Below are positions 1 to 8,378 of a stretch of DNA of 55,167 nt, piece by piece (position 1 is the stretch's first letter; the number at the start of each line of letters is the position of its first letter). The position numbers were made by a program, and so were the translations under genes. The notes beneath the pieces are model-generated. The model was given only the letters and a program-made list of their open reading frames with translations. It searched no databases and was not told the DNA's origin. Source of the stretch: Synechocystis salina LEGE 00031 (GTDB lineage: Bacteria > Cyanobacteriota > Cyanobacteriia > Cyanobacteriales > Microcystaceae); assembly GCF_015207985.1 (NCBI RefSeq), contig NZ_JADEVV010000025.1:1-55167 (forward strand), given 5' to 3'.

Positions 1-17
1 ATGTTTATAAGAGACAG
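1..17 (+). other. Residual Tn5/Nextera mosaic-end adapter at contig edge
   Basis: The first 17 bases (ATGTTTATAAGAGACAG) match the last 17 bases of the Tn5 mosaic end used in Nextera libraries (ATGTGTATAAGAGACAG) at 16 positions, the only difference being T for G at base 5. A match this long exactly at the sequence edge is best explained as untrimmed adapter rather than genomic DNA. It reads through the truncated phosphatase frame, so the last few C-terminal residues predicted there (about codons 531-536) should not be trusted. Confidence 0.8.
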
Positions 18-1608
18 GGGTGGGGGTAGGGACGGAGGGGGAAATTTGGCAGTGCATAAGGGCAACAGAAACATTGTCATGGCCGTTAACTTGGTTGGCC
101 AACTCAATCAATCGAGGCACTGCTTCGGCCACCGGGCGATCGCCTTGGAGCACCGGCAGAAAATCATCTTGCCAATACTGCTCTACCCGATTGTTGTCAC
201 AGAAGCCATCGGAACAGAGTAAAAAGAGACAATCCGTGGGCACAATCAAGCGCTGAATAATGGGATGGAGTTGCCCCGCTGGCCCCAATCCCACCGCTTG
301 GGTTAACGCCCCCGATCTGGGTAATTCCACCGCATGGCGATAGAGCATTAACCCCAGCCGCACTTCCCTAGAAGCCACGTCATCGTCCACCGTCACCTGT
401 TTACAGCTATCCTTAGTCAGCCAATAGCAACGGGAATCCCCCACATTGGCCAGGAAAAACTGCTGAAAATCCGCCAGGGCCATCACCAGGGTGGTGCCCA
501 TCCTTTCCCTTTCGACCCTTTCCTCCCGGTCATTACGACGATTGAGTTGCTCGTTAACTTCTTCGATATCTTCCTTGAGATGCTGGATGAAGCTGCGGAT
601 TTGGTCCGGCTCATTCATCTGTTTTTGTATCTTGGAAATAATCCGAATTGGTAAATGATCAATTACCCATTGGGAAGCAATTTCCCCCCCTTCCTGGCCC
701 CCCACCCCGTCACAAATGAGGGTCATGGTGTTGGCCAACTGTTGCCCTTCTATGGGGGTTTCGCTGACGGGAAAACAGGCGTCTTCATTATGGTCTCGAC
801 TGGGGCCCCCATCGGTTAGGGCAAACACTGTATAGCTAAAATCATACTGCTCTGCCAAGGATTGAATGCCCGTGTCCAACACCCGCAACAGGTAGTCCGC
901 ATGGGGGATTTTGCCCTGCTTTAGCCTTTGCCACAGGGTCTGACAAAAATCGGCGATCGCCGGATGGGCATTAGTCAATAACGACTCCCACACCCCGGCT
1001 AAATATTTGGTTTCATAAAATTGGTGCTCATCTAGCTGCAACTGCTGGAGAAAAATTTGGGGGCCCTGCACCCTCAACCAGTCAAATTCCAATAGGCTAG
1101 ACACCACCCCCTGCCTTTGTAACGGTTGCCAAAGACGAATCATTTGCCAGAGCCAAGTTAACTGTTGTAGGGGTGAAGCTTGCTCCCACATTTCCCCCAG
1201 GGAAGGCAATAAACGGTCATGGAGAGGTTCCCCCGTCTCATCTAGGGGCACCGGGCCATAGTCCAACAGCCAGACCGATAAATCCTTTTCTTCGTCCCAG
1301 CTGGGAAAATAGTCATACACTTCCGGCACATTGAGACGAAAGGGCAAAAGCTTTTGGTAGGGCAAAATATGATCCGGGATTTCCTCTGGCCCGTCCACTC
1401 CCAGGGCTGGAGTAGTGTCCAACAACACTTGGGGCCGCACCAACAGATAACGGTCCAGTAACAATTCCCCCGGTTGATAGGCCTTGATCCAATCCCCCAC
1501 CGACCACAGATAGCGTTTCAGCAGAGGGGTCTGGCAGGTTTTGCACAGGCGATCACCTAGGTCATTGGGGGCTTGACAATCGCGGTTGGAGCAGTGAACG
1601 GTCGGCAC
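1..1608 (-). CDS. PP2C-family Ser/Thr phosphatase with N-terminal zinc ribbon (3' end cut by window)
   Basis: About 536 codons are open to the window edge without a stop, so the C-terminus is missing. The start is GTG at 1608: an in-frame TAG lies at 1621-1623 and an AGAGGGG ribosome-binding stretch sits just upstream. Residues about 6-25 carry two Cys pairs (CSNRDC, CKTC), a zinc ribbon. Residues about 30-230 look like a decayed protein-kinase fold. The PP2C domain follows: RDHNEDA near 273, CDGVGG near 299, NVGDSR near 390, CSDG near 464 and GHDN near 511, so all acidic metal ligands expected for Mn/Mg-dependent dephosphorylation of Ser/Thr are present. It is divergent from a VWA gene. It resembles Sll0602 of Synechocystis 6803 as I recall it. 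The substrate is unknown. Confidence 0.85.
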   Translation of the reverse strand, partial: MPTVHCSNRDCQAPNDLGDRLCKTCQTPLLKRYLWSVGDWIKAYQPGELLLDRYLLVRPQVLLDTTPALGVDGPEEIPDHILPYQKLLPFRLNVPEVYDYFPSWDEEKDLSVWLLDYGPVPLDETGEPLHDRLLPSLGEMWEQASPLQQLTWLWQMIRLWQPLQRQGVVSSLLEFDWLRVQGPQIFLQQLQLDEHQFYETKYLAGVWESLLTNAHPAIADFCQTLWQRLKQGKIPHADYLLRVLDTGIQSLAEQYDFSYTVFALTDGGPSRDHNEDACFPVSETPIEGQQLANTMTLICDGVGGQEGGEIASQWVIDHLPIRIISKIQKQMNEPDQIRSFIQHLKEDIEEVNEQLNRRNDREERVERERMGTTLVMALADFQQFFLANVGDSRCYWLTKDSCKQVTVDDDVASREVRLGLMLYRHAVELPRSGALTQAVGLGPAGQLHPIIQRLIVPTDCLFLLCSDGFCDNNRVEQYWQDDFLPVLQGDRPVAEAVPRLIELANQVNGHDNVSVALMHCQISPSVPTPTPVSYKH

Positions 1609-1738
1609 GGCATTACCCCTCTAACAAATTTCTGATTAATTTTAAGGAAATATGCAATCTTAAGAACATTTCCAAAAAGTTGTAATAGGCTAAAAGAGAA
1701 AAAACTGCCATTGTTTGCAAAATTGACCCAAGAGGATT

Positions 1739-2359
1739 ATGAGCGCTGAAGCTGTCATCGAAAACCGAGACTATACCCTAATGATCGATAAAAGCAGTAG
1801 CATGGCCACCGCTGATGATCCCAATGGCCCCACTCGCTGGGAAATAGCCCAAGCTTCGACCATTGCCCTGGCTCAAAAATGCGAAGAAATTGACCCCGAC
1901 GGCATCACGGTTTACCTATTCTCCGGCCGCTTCCGTCGTTATGACAATGTTACGGCCCAGAAAGTTGCTTATATTTATGCTAACAACGAACCCATGGGAC
2001 GCACAGATCTTGCCAGTGCCCTCAAGGATGGTTTGGATAATTTTTTTCAGCGGCGTCAGGCGGGGCAAACTAAGCCCAACGGAGAAACTTTTTTGATCAT
2101 CACCGACGGTGAACCCACCGATCGTAAAGCGGTGATCCGTTTAATTTTGGAAGCGAGCCAAAAAATTGACCGGGACGAGGAATTGGGCATTTCCCTCATT
2201 CAGGTGGGCAACGACAAAAAAGCCACAGCCTTTTTCCAGGCTTTAGACGATCAATTACAGGCCGCAGGAGCTAAGTTTGACATTGTGGATACCGTCACCA
2301 TGGAAGATATGCAGGGCATGAGTTTGAGTGATGTGCTGCTCAAGGCAATTACGGACTAG
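1739..2359 (+). CDS. VWA-domain protein, TerY-like
   Basis: This 206-residue cytosolic protein is a single von Willebrand A domain with an intact MIDAS metal site: D17-x-S19-x-S21 (DKSSSM), T89 (GRTDL) and D123 (ITDGEP). Such stand-alone VWA proteins act as metal-dependent protein-interaction modules. TerY-type members occur with a PP2C phosphatase and a Ser/Thr kinase in the TerY-P triads of tellurite/stress systems, and the divergent neighbour here is a PP2C. The ATG is preceded by AGAGGA. It ends 14 bases before the carboxypeptidase gene, so the two are probably co-transcribed. There is no signal peptide or membrane segment. The VWA call is firm; the role is inferred. Confidence 0.85.
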   Translation: MSAEAVIENRDYTLMIDKSSSMATADDPNGPTRWEIAQASTIALAQKCEEIDPDGITVYLFSGRFRRYDNVTAQKVAYIYANNEPMGRTDLASALKDGLDNFFQRRQAGQTKPNGETFLIITDGEPTDRKAVIRLILEASQKIDRDEELGISLIQVGNDKKATAFFQALDDQLQAAGAKFDIVDTVTMEDMQGMSLSDVLLKAITD

Positions 2360-2373
2360 GGGAATACCCAGGC

Positions 2374-3828
2374 ATGGTGCTGATTTTGCCTTCTCAATGG
2401 AAAAAACACCTGAGCTTATTGCCGCTCTCACTGACGGGGACGGGGGTATTTTTCCTTTTTCTGACCACGGGGGTAGGGGCCCAGACTGATCGCCTTTGTC
2501 CGGCGGAACTGGGACAAAAACTGGCAACCCATTTACAACAACCGGATTTAGGCCGGGCCCAATGGGGCATTGCCATCCAACCTTTAACGGAGTCTCAGCC
2601 TGTTTACCAATATCAAGCTGATCGTCTTTTTATTCCGGCCTCTAACCAAAAATTAATTACCACCGCCATGGCTCTGCAGGAACTGGGGCCAAATTTTCGC
2701 TTTGCCACTCAGGTTTACCAACTTGATGGCGGTAAAAAAGTTCAGATTATCACCAGCGGTGACCCCAGTTTGACCCTGGAAGACCTGACGGCGATCGCCA
2801 AAAAGTTAAAGGATAGGGGGGTAACGGTAATTGAAGAATTGGTGTTAGTAGACGCCATCGCCCCCCAGGATTACCAACGCCCCAGTTGGGAGTGGGATGA
2901 TTTGCACTACGGTTATGCTCCCCCTGTCAATGGCGCAATTTTGGCCGGTAACCAAGTTAGCCTCACCCTCACGCCCCAGGACTTAGGGAAACCCTTGGCC
3001 CCCACTTGGTCCGATTCCATTGCGGGGGAACAATGGCAGATTATTAACCAAACCCAAACGGAAGTTGATCCAGCCCAGTCTCCCCAGGTTCGACAAATTT
3101 TTGGTCAACGGCAATTGGTCCTCACCGGCGCTCTGCCCCCCGCAGGGGAACCCCGGGAGATTACCTTGGCCGTGGCAGACCCTCCAGGTTATTTCCTCGC
3201 TAGTTTGCAACAAAAGTTGGCGGAACAGGGTATTACCGTCAACTCCCAAACCTTGAGCACCGACACCACGGCGATCGCCCTGGCCCCTGTGCTAACTCTA
3301 ACGTCTGCTCCTTTATCGGCATTGATTAAAACGGTCAACCAAGACAGCAATAATCTCTACGCTGAAGCGTTGCTCAACGCCATCCAACTGCCATCATCTG
3401 ACACCAATTGGCAGTCCTACTTGGAAAGGCTTGGTCTAGCCCCCACTACGGTTAGATTACGGGATGGTTCAGGACTGTCCCGCCAGGATTTGGTCACACC
3501 CCAAACCCTAGTACAACTTTTGATAAATCAAACCCAACGGTCAACGGGGACAATCTATCAACAATCCCTTGCCGTTGCCGGGCGATCGGGCACCCTGGAG
3601 CGGAGTTTCGCCGATACTCCCCTGGTGGGCAAAATGCGGGGCAAAACAGGTACCCTCACAGGGGTAGTTTCCCTCACGGGTTATGTGGAAAACGACCATT
3701 GGGGCCCGGTGGCATTCAGTTTTATGGTCAACAACAGTGATCTAGGGGCTGCTGTGCTACGGGAAGCAATGAAGCAGATGGTACTTTGGACTGCCCAGGT
3801 GGAAAAGTGTCAGCCCAGTGGTCAATAA
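2374..3828 (+). CDS. dacB: D-alanyl-D-alanine carboxypeptidase/endopeptidase, PBP4 (S13) family
   Basis: This 484-residue penicillin-binding protein trims or cleaves peptidoglycan cross-links in the periplasm. A hydrophobic signal segment covers residues about 13-36, with cleavage likely near GAQ. All three serine-acyltransferase motifs are present: S90-N-Q-K93 (nucleophile Ser90), S325-N-N327, and K424-T-G426. The long insertion between the first and second motifs is typical of the S13 family, and the length is close to the usual 450-490. It starts 14 bases after the VWA gene. The 3' end faces a small zinc-ribbon gene only 18 bases away. It corresponds to Slr0646 of Synechocystis 6803 as I recall. 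Confidence 0.93.
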   Translation: MVLILPSQWKKHLSLLPLSLTGTGVFFLFLTTGVGAQTDRLCPAELGQKLATHLQQPDLGRAQWGIAIQPLTESQPVYQYQADRLFIPASNQKLITTAMALQELGPNFRFATQVYQLDGGKKVQIITSGDPSLTLEDLTAIAKKLKDRGVTVIEELVLVDAIAPQDYQRPSWEWDDLHYGYAPPVNGAILAGNQVSLTLTPQDLGKPLAPTWSDSIAGEQWQIINQTQTEVDPAQSPQVRQIFGQRQLVLTGALPPAGEPREITLAVADPPGYFLASLQQKLAEQGITVNSQTLSTDTTAIALAPVLTLTSAPLSALIKTVNQDSNNLYAEALLNAIQLPSSDTNWQSYLERLGLAPTTVRLRDGSGLSRQDLVTPQTLVQLLINQTQRSTGTIYQQSLAVAGRSGTLERSFADTPLVGKMRGKTGTLTGVVSLTGYVENDHWGPVAFSFMVNNSDLGAAVLREAMKQMVLWTAQVEKCQPSGQ

Positions 3829-3846
3829 CTCAATAACTATTTGTTA

Positions 3847-4065
3847 TTAACGCCTCGTATTTAAACAAAGGTAAGAATCCACCACTCTGCCGGTACGATG
3901 ACAATTGACCAAGAGGTAGTCACACACGGGACAAGCGGTTTCAGTGACAATTTCCTTTTCAATCAGGCATTGCTGACGGACGGCATGGTTTCCGCAATTG
4001 GGGCAATGGATAGTCTGCTTGGTAAGGATTTGGGGAGCTTGGATCGGTCGGTGATACATGATCAT
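3847..4065 (-). CDS. Small zinc-ribbon protein
   Basis: A 72-residue protein with two Cys pairs arranged as a zinc ribbon: HCPNCGNHAVRQQC and ACPVCDYLLVNC, giving CxxC-x7-C and CxxC-x5-C patterns. Similar short cyanobacterial proteins are often mislabelled as PriA helicase because of this knuckle; there is no helicase domain. Either Met1 or Met3 could be the start; neither has a clear ribosome-binding site. It is convergent with dacB, with a weak AATAAC/GTTATT hairpin at about 3831-3848 between them. Function unknown; binding of nucleic acid or protein through zinc is a reasonable guess. Confidence 0.75.
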   Translation of the reverse strand: MIMYHRPIQAPQILTKQTIHCPNCGNHAVRQQCLIEKEIVTETACPVCDYLLVNCHRTGRVVDSYLCLNTRR

Positions 4066-4579
4066 GGTGATTGCTTAAGGATACTTAAAGAGGGTTTGTT
4101 AAAAATCAAGTCCAACAGGTCAAATTGCGGCGGTAAAAAACGATAAAATTCCTGTAAGATTTGTAAAATAAAGCACAGTTATACAGTTGCAGTTAGGGAA
4201 AAGAAAAAATTACTCCCAGTGGCAGTTAGCGCTGATCCCCATGGCGGTCAAGTCCATTTCCGCCGTGTAGACCCTTCGATGGCTTAGATGATCAACCAAG
4301 GAAAACAACGCCGCTAGTGAACTTTTTAGGCCGCAGCGACCCAGCTAAGATCCAAAAACTAACACTTCCTTCGGACTGTTCAGGTTTTCTTAACTATTAA
4401 TTAAGCTTTGCTAGACAATAGCCACGGGTCAATCAATATGACTCAAATTCTTGATCCCCATGGGGTTTTCTCATTTTTGCCCCAGGACAAATCGTTAACG
4501 ATGACGAAAAAGGCGGTTTTAGTCTCTGTGCCTGCATTCTTCACCGCTTGGGCCCTAGGAACGCCCTGGCAACTGGCCA
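4066..4579. other. Unassigned 514-base intergenic region with strong hairpins
   Basis: No convincing protein gene is seen. The stretch holds a hairpin at 4240-4267 (CATGGCGG pairs with CCGCCGTG, one U-G wobble, 12-base loop) and another at about 4360-4381 (AACA...TGTT enclosing TCC/GGA). It lies upstream of the zinc-ribbon gene on the minus strand and downstream of the amidase. I could not match it to tmRNA, SRP RNA, RNase P or a tRNA by eye. It could contain a small RNA. Confidence 0.4.
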
Positions 4580-5398
4580 TCAGACGAATACCCGGTGTTG
4601 CAACGAAGGCATTTGTTGACGTACCTGCTTGAGGCGGTCGGGGTTAATTTCGGCGATCGCCAGGCCTGGTTTTTCCCCCGCATCGGCCAGAATCACTCCC
4701 CAGGGATCAATGATCATGGCGTGGCCGTGGGTGTGGCGTCTTTCGTAATGGCAACCGGTTTGGGCTGGGGCAATGACGTAGCAGGTATTCTCAATGGCCC
4801 GGGCCTGGAGCAACACTTGCCAATGGTCTTTGCCGGTGTAGGCAGTGAAAGCGGCGGGCACAAAAAGAACATCTGCCCCTTGGCGAGAAAGGTAACGGTA
4901 CAGTTCTGGAAAACGAACGTCGTAGCAAATGGACAGCCCCAAATTACCAAAGCTATCGGAATGGTACACCGGGGGATATTTTTGCCCAGCCATCACCGTG
5001 GCCGATTCCCAATAGGTGTTGCCGTCGGGCACATTAACGTCAAATAAATGAACTTTATGGTAGCGGGCCAATTCCTGCCCATTGGGAGCAATTAAAGTGG
5101 CTGTGTTATAAGCCTTGCCCGCCTCCCCCGCCACCGGAAAGGGAAAGCCCCCTGCCAGAATAGTCACCTGGAACCGTTGGGCCATGGTCTGCAAAAATTT
5201 TTCCGTCGCTGTGGCGATCGCCGAAGCCTGTTCCAGTTTGTCTGTTTCATTGCCCAAAAAAGCAAAGTTCTCCGGCAAACCCACCAATTCTGCCCCCTGG
5301 CGCACTGCCAAATCGATCAACTCCTCTGCTTCTTGTAAATTCTCGGCTAGGTTGGGGCGGCTGGTCATTTGCAGGGCAGCGGCTAAATACGGTTTCAT
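4580..5398 (-). CDS. Carbon-nitrogen hydrolase (nitrilase/Nit superfamily)
   Basis: This 272-residue cytosolic enzyme has the Glu-Lys-Cys catalytic triad of the superfamily: E43 (GLPENFAF), K115 (YHKVHLFDV) and C158 (SICYDVRFPELY). The length and the FDVNVP and DVRFPELYR signatures fit the Nit1/Nit2 branch, which hydrolyses omega-amides or deaminated glutathione, rather than true nitrilases. It corresponds to Sll0601 of Synechocystis 6803, described as a nitrilase homologue. The ATG at 5398 is followed directly by conserved sequence. It is divergent from metS, with about 356 bases between them. Confidence 0.9.
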   Translation of the reverse strand: MKPYLAAALQMTSRPNLAENLQEAEELIDLAVRQGAELVGLPENFAFLGNETDKLEQASAIATATEKFLQTMAQRFQVTILAGGFPFPVAGEAGKAYNTATLIAPNGQELARYHKVHLFDVNVPDGNTYWESATVMAGQKYPPVYHSDSFGNLGLSICYDVRFPELYRYLSRQGADVLFVPAAFTAYTGKDHWQVLLQARAIENTCYVIAPAQTGCHYERRHTHGHAMIIDPWGVILADAGEKPGLAIAEINPDRLKQVRQQMPSLQHRVFV

Positions 5399-5524
5399 GA
5401 AAATTCCTTGTCAGAAAGAAGCAGTGGGGGCTAGCAGTTCATTTTATCCTGATCGGGTGTAGGGACGGAACTTGCTCCCAAAAAGAGGAAGAGGGCTTCA
5501 CATCTTAAGATATTATGGAGAAAA

Positions 5525-5559
5525 ACTTCCTTAAAGTTTAGCCTTTGCTAAACTGAAGT
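5525..5559. other. Strong nested hairpin in the amidase-metS intergenic region
   Basis: GTTTAGC (5536-5542) and GCTAAAC (5547-5553) form a perfect 7-bp stem with a CTTT loop. ACTTC (5525-5529) and GAAGT (5555-5559) flank it as a second stem, and CCCCC follows. No T-run follows, so it is not a standard terminator. It may be a leader structure of metS or the end of a decayed IS200/IS605-type element. The rest of 5399-5754 shows nothing recognisable. Confidence 0.45.
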
Positions 5560-5754
5560 CCCCCGCTTTTTAAGATTGTTAATTTCAATTTATTTTTAAG
5601 AATCTATTTTTAACCTCATTGATAAGAATTTCTAAGGGCAATAACAAGGTTTACTTAACAGCCCCCTTTGAGAATCTATCCTCAGGAGTTTAGGGAAGTA
5701 ACCATTACTGTTGACCATTCTAGGCATGGTGGTTAACCAAACTAAATATTCTCC

Positions 5755-7383
5755 ATGGCACTTTTACAAACTTCTTTTGATCGAATGCTTGATTCTTCCG
5801 TACCCACTTTTTCCGTCACCACCCCACTGTACTACGTTAACGATGTGCCCCATTTGGGTAGTGCCTACACTACAGTAGTGGCGGATACCCTGGCCCGCTT
5901 CAAAAGATTGCAGGGCTATGAAGTGTTGATGATCACCGGCACCGACGAACATGGGCAAAAAATTCAACGTACTGCCGAAGCTCAAGGCCTTGATCCCCAA
6001 ACCCATTGCGACCATATCGTGGTCAAGTTTAAGGAACTATGGCGATCGCTCAATATTCGTTACGACCGCTTTAGTCGTACTACTAATCCCCACCATTTAG
6101 CCATTGTCAAAGACTTTTTTCAACGGGTCTGGGACAAAGGGGACATTTATCTGGCCCAACAACAGGGATGGTACTGTGTTGCCTGCGAAGAATTTAAAGA
6201 AAAAAGAGATTTATTGGAGGATAACCATTGTCCTCTACACCCTAACCGCAAGGCAGAATGGCGGGATGAGGAAAACTATTTTTTTCGCCTTTCCCGCTAT
6301 CAGAAACCCTTGGAAGAACTGTATGCCCAACGACCGGAATTTATCCAACCCAGTAGTCGTCGCAATGAAGTGTTAAATTTTGTCGCCCAGGGATTGCAGG
6401 ACTTTTCCATTTCCCGAGTCAATTTGGACTGGGGTTTCCCCCTCCCCAATGATCCCAACCATACTATTTACGTTTGGTTTGATGCCCTACTGGGCTATGT
6501 CACCGCTCTCTTAGGGGAGGATGAAGAACCTAGTTTAGCTAACGCTTTGGCCAAATGGTGGCCCATCAATTTACACTTGATTGGCAAAGATATTTTACGG
6601 TTCCATGCGGTCTATTGGCCGGCTATGTTGCTATCGGCGGAATTACCGATCCCCGCCCAGGTTTTCGGCCATGGCTTTCTCACCAAAGATGGGCACAAAA
6701 TGGGTAAAAGTTTGGGCAACACCGTTGATCCCCTAGACTTAATTAACCGCTATGGGGAGGATGCTTTTCGTTACTATTTCCTCAAGGAAATTGAGTTTGG
6801 TAAAGATGGGGATTTCAACGAACAACGGTTTGTCAATGTGCTCAATGCCGATTTAGCCAACGACTTAGGAAATTTGCTCAATCGCACCCTGGGCATGGTG
6901 AAAAAATACTGTCAGGGGCAAGGTCCCCAGGTAATGGCCACGGATTTAGCCCCCGATAATCCCCTCAAAGCCCTGGGCAGTCATTTAGGGGAACAGGTGA
7001 GCAGTGCCTATGAAAGACTGTCCTTCACCGATGCCTGTGAGGCAATTTTTACCTTAGTGAGGGCTGGCAATAAATACATCGACGACATGGCTCCCTGGAA
7101 GTTATTTAAACAGGGCAGTCAGAAGGAAGTGGAAGATGTGCTGTACAGCGTCTTGGAGTCCATTCGGCTCTCGGCCTATCTCCTTTCCCCCATTGTTCCC
7201 CGCCTGAGCACCAAAATTTATCAACAATTGGGTTTCACCTGGGATTTTGACCAGTGGCGATCGCCGTTGGAGCAAGCGGAAGAATTCAACCGTCACCAAT
7301 CCTGGGGCCAACTATGTGCGAATCAAAATCTGCCCCCGGCCCAGCCTATTTTTACCAAACTGGAGTTACCGGCAGAGGAGTAG
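5755..7383 (+). CDS. metS: Methionyl-tRNA synthetase
   Basis: Charges tRNA-Met (initiator and elongator) with methionine using ATP. This 542-residue class I synthetase has the HIGH-type motif PHLG at 32-35 and the KMSKS-type loop K315-M-G-K-S319. A zinc-knob insertion lies near residues 140-165 (CVAC...CPLH). The C-terminal anticodon-binding helical domain is present, but the Arc1p-like tRNA-binding extension found in longer MetRS is absent. The ATG at 5755 has no obvious ribosome-binding site, and Met12 at 5788 is an alternative. It corresponds to Slr0649 of Synechocystis 6803. A gene for a LabA/NYN protein follows on the same strand. Confidence 0.95.
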   Translation: MALLQTSFDRMLDSSVPTFSVTTPLYYVNDVPHLGSAYTTVVADTLARFKRLQGYEVLMITGTDEHGQKIQRTAEAQGLDPQTHCDHIVVKFKELWRSLNIRYDRFSRTTNPHHLAIVKDFFQRVWDKGDIYLAQQQGWYCVACEEFKEKRDLLEDNHCPLHPNRKAEWRDEENYFFRLSRYQKPLEELYAQRPEFIQPSSRRNEVLNFVAQGLQDFSISRVNLDWGFPLPNDPNHTIYVWFDALLGYVTALLGEDEEPSLANALAKWWPINLHLIGKDILRFHAVYWPAMLLSAELPIPAQVFGHGFLTKDGHKMGKSLGNTVDPLDLINRYGEDAFRYYFLKEIEFGKDGDFNEQRFVNVLNADLANDLGNLLNRTLGMVKKYCQGQGPQVMATDLAPDNPLKALGSHLGEQVSSAYERLSFTDACEAIFTLVRAGNKYIDDMAPWKLFKQGSQKEVEDVLYSVLESIRLSAYLLSPIVPRLSTKIYQQLGFTWDFDQWRSPLEQAEEFNRHQSWGQLCANQNLPPAQPIFTKLELPAEE

Positions 7384-7414
7384 AATCAAAAGCTGACCCC
7401 CTAGGTCAACTTCG

Positions 7415-7432
7415 ATCTTTTGAAGATTTTTT
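7415..7432 (+). terminator. Possible weak Rho-independent terminator after metS
   Basis: ATCTT (7415-7419) and AAGAT (7423-7427) form a 5-bp stem with a TTG loop, followed by five T. The stem is short and A/T-rich, so termination would be inefficient. The surrounding 7384-7527 is very A/T-rich and is also the leader of the next gene. Confidence 0.35.
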
Positions 7433-7527
7433 AACAAAAATTAACATTTTTATCACTTTTCCGCTTTTTTCCTTTGAATTTTTTTTAAAAACCCCTTTAA
7501 ATCACGACTTAATTATTTAGGAACACC

Positions 7528-8133
7528 ATGTTTGAGGACTTTGAACAGGATGCACTGTTTACACCGGATCAGTTATTAGAAAACCGGGGCAGGGTGGCCA
7601 TTTTCATTGATGGTTCCAATCTTTTTTACGCGGCCTTGCAACTAGGTATTGAAATTGATTACACCAAATTATTGCACTGTTTAACGGGGGGCTCCCGACT
7701 ATTGCGGGCTTTTTTCTACACCGGGGTAGACCGCAGTAACGAAAAACAACAGGGATTTTTGCTTTGGATGCGCCGCAATGGTTACCGAGTCATTGCCAAA
7801 GACCTGGTGCAATTACCGGACGGTTCTAAAAAAGCCAACCTAGACGTGGAAATTGCCGTGGATTTGATGTCCTTGGTGGGTTCCTATGACACCGCTGTGG
7901 TGGTTAGTGGAGATGGAGATTTGGCCTATGCGGCTGATGCGGTCAGTTATCGGGGGGCGCGCATTGAGGTGGTGAGCCTCCGTTCCATGACCAGCGACAG
8001 TTTAATCAATGTTTCCGACCGTTATGTAGATCTTGACAGCATTAAGGAGGAAATTCAAAAACAACCCCGTCCCAACAGTGCCTATCGCAACGTCAACCCT
8101 ATGCCAATTTTCTCCCAGGAAAAATCTACTTAA
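7528..8133 (+). CDS. NYN/LabA-family (DUF88) protein
   Basis: A 201-residue protein with a PIN-like NYN nuclease fold. Conserved acidic residues are D28 (IFIDGSN), the Asp of DVEIAVDLM, and the Asp pair of VSGDGDL. Family members are metal-dependent RNases or RNA-binding proteins; the LabA branch in cyanobacteria affects circadian output. The C-terminal about 25 residues are polar and probably disordered. The gene follows metS by 144 bases on the same strand. It corresponds to Slr0650 as I recall. Whether this copy is a LabA equivalent cannot be decided from sequence alone. Confidence 0.85.
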   Translation: MFEDFEQDALFTPDQLLENRGRVAIFIDGSNLFYAALQLGIEIDYTKLLHCLTGGSRLLRAFFYTGVDRSNEKQQGFLLWMRRNGYRVIAKDLVQLPDGSKKANLDVEIAVDLMSLVGSYDTAVVVSGDGDLAYAADAVSYRGARIEVVSLRSMTSDSLINVSDRYVDLDSIKEEIQKQPRPNSAYRNVNPMPIFSQEKST

Positions 8134-8378
8134 CAGCCAACTCCTAGTTGTGTTCGTTTAAATAAGACTGAGATAATAACAGCTTCCGTAAAACTTTTAT
8201 TAAGGCTACTCTAGTTTCTGATTTCGTCGTATTTTTAACTAAATAGCCATGGTTTTACTCTGGCGCACAGTTTGGTATAAATTCTGGTCAGCGGAAATTT
8301 TTCCCCGCATCAGGCTCTCTTCAGCCCAAACTGCCAGAGTTGCTTTTGCCCATAATCTGAAACCCTGGCATGGGAGCA
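8134..8378. other. Convergent intergenic region, nothing recognised
   Basis: Between the NYN gene (plus strand) and the dGTPase gene (minus strand). There is no strong terminator hairpin and no convincing small gene; short open frames here run into the dGTPase antisense and look spurious. Confidence 0.4.

Noticed and set aside
4355-4385. Possible SRP RNA or glutamine-riboswitch fragment (CCGAAGGAA on the minus strand)
   Set aside because: The flanking conserved parts of both RNAs are missing.
4408-4632. Open frame of 74 codons on the plus strand
   Set aside because: It overlaps the antisense end of the amidase gene, has no ribosome-binding site and no protein-like pattern.
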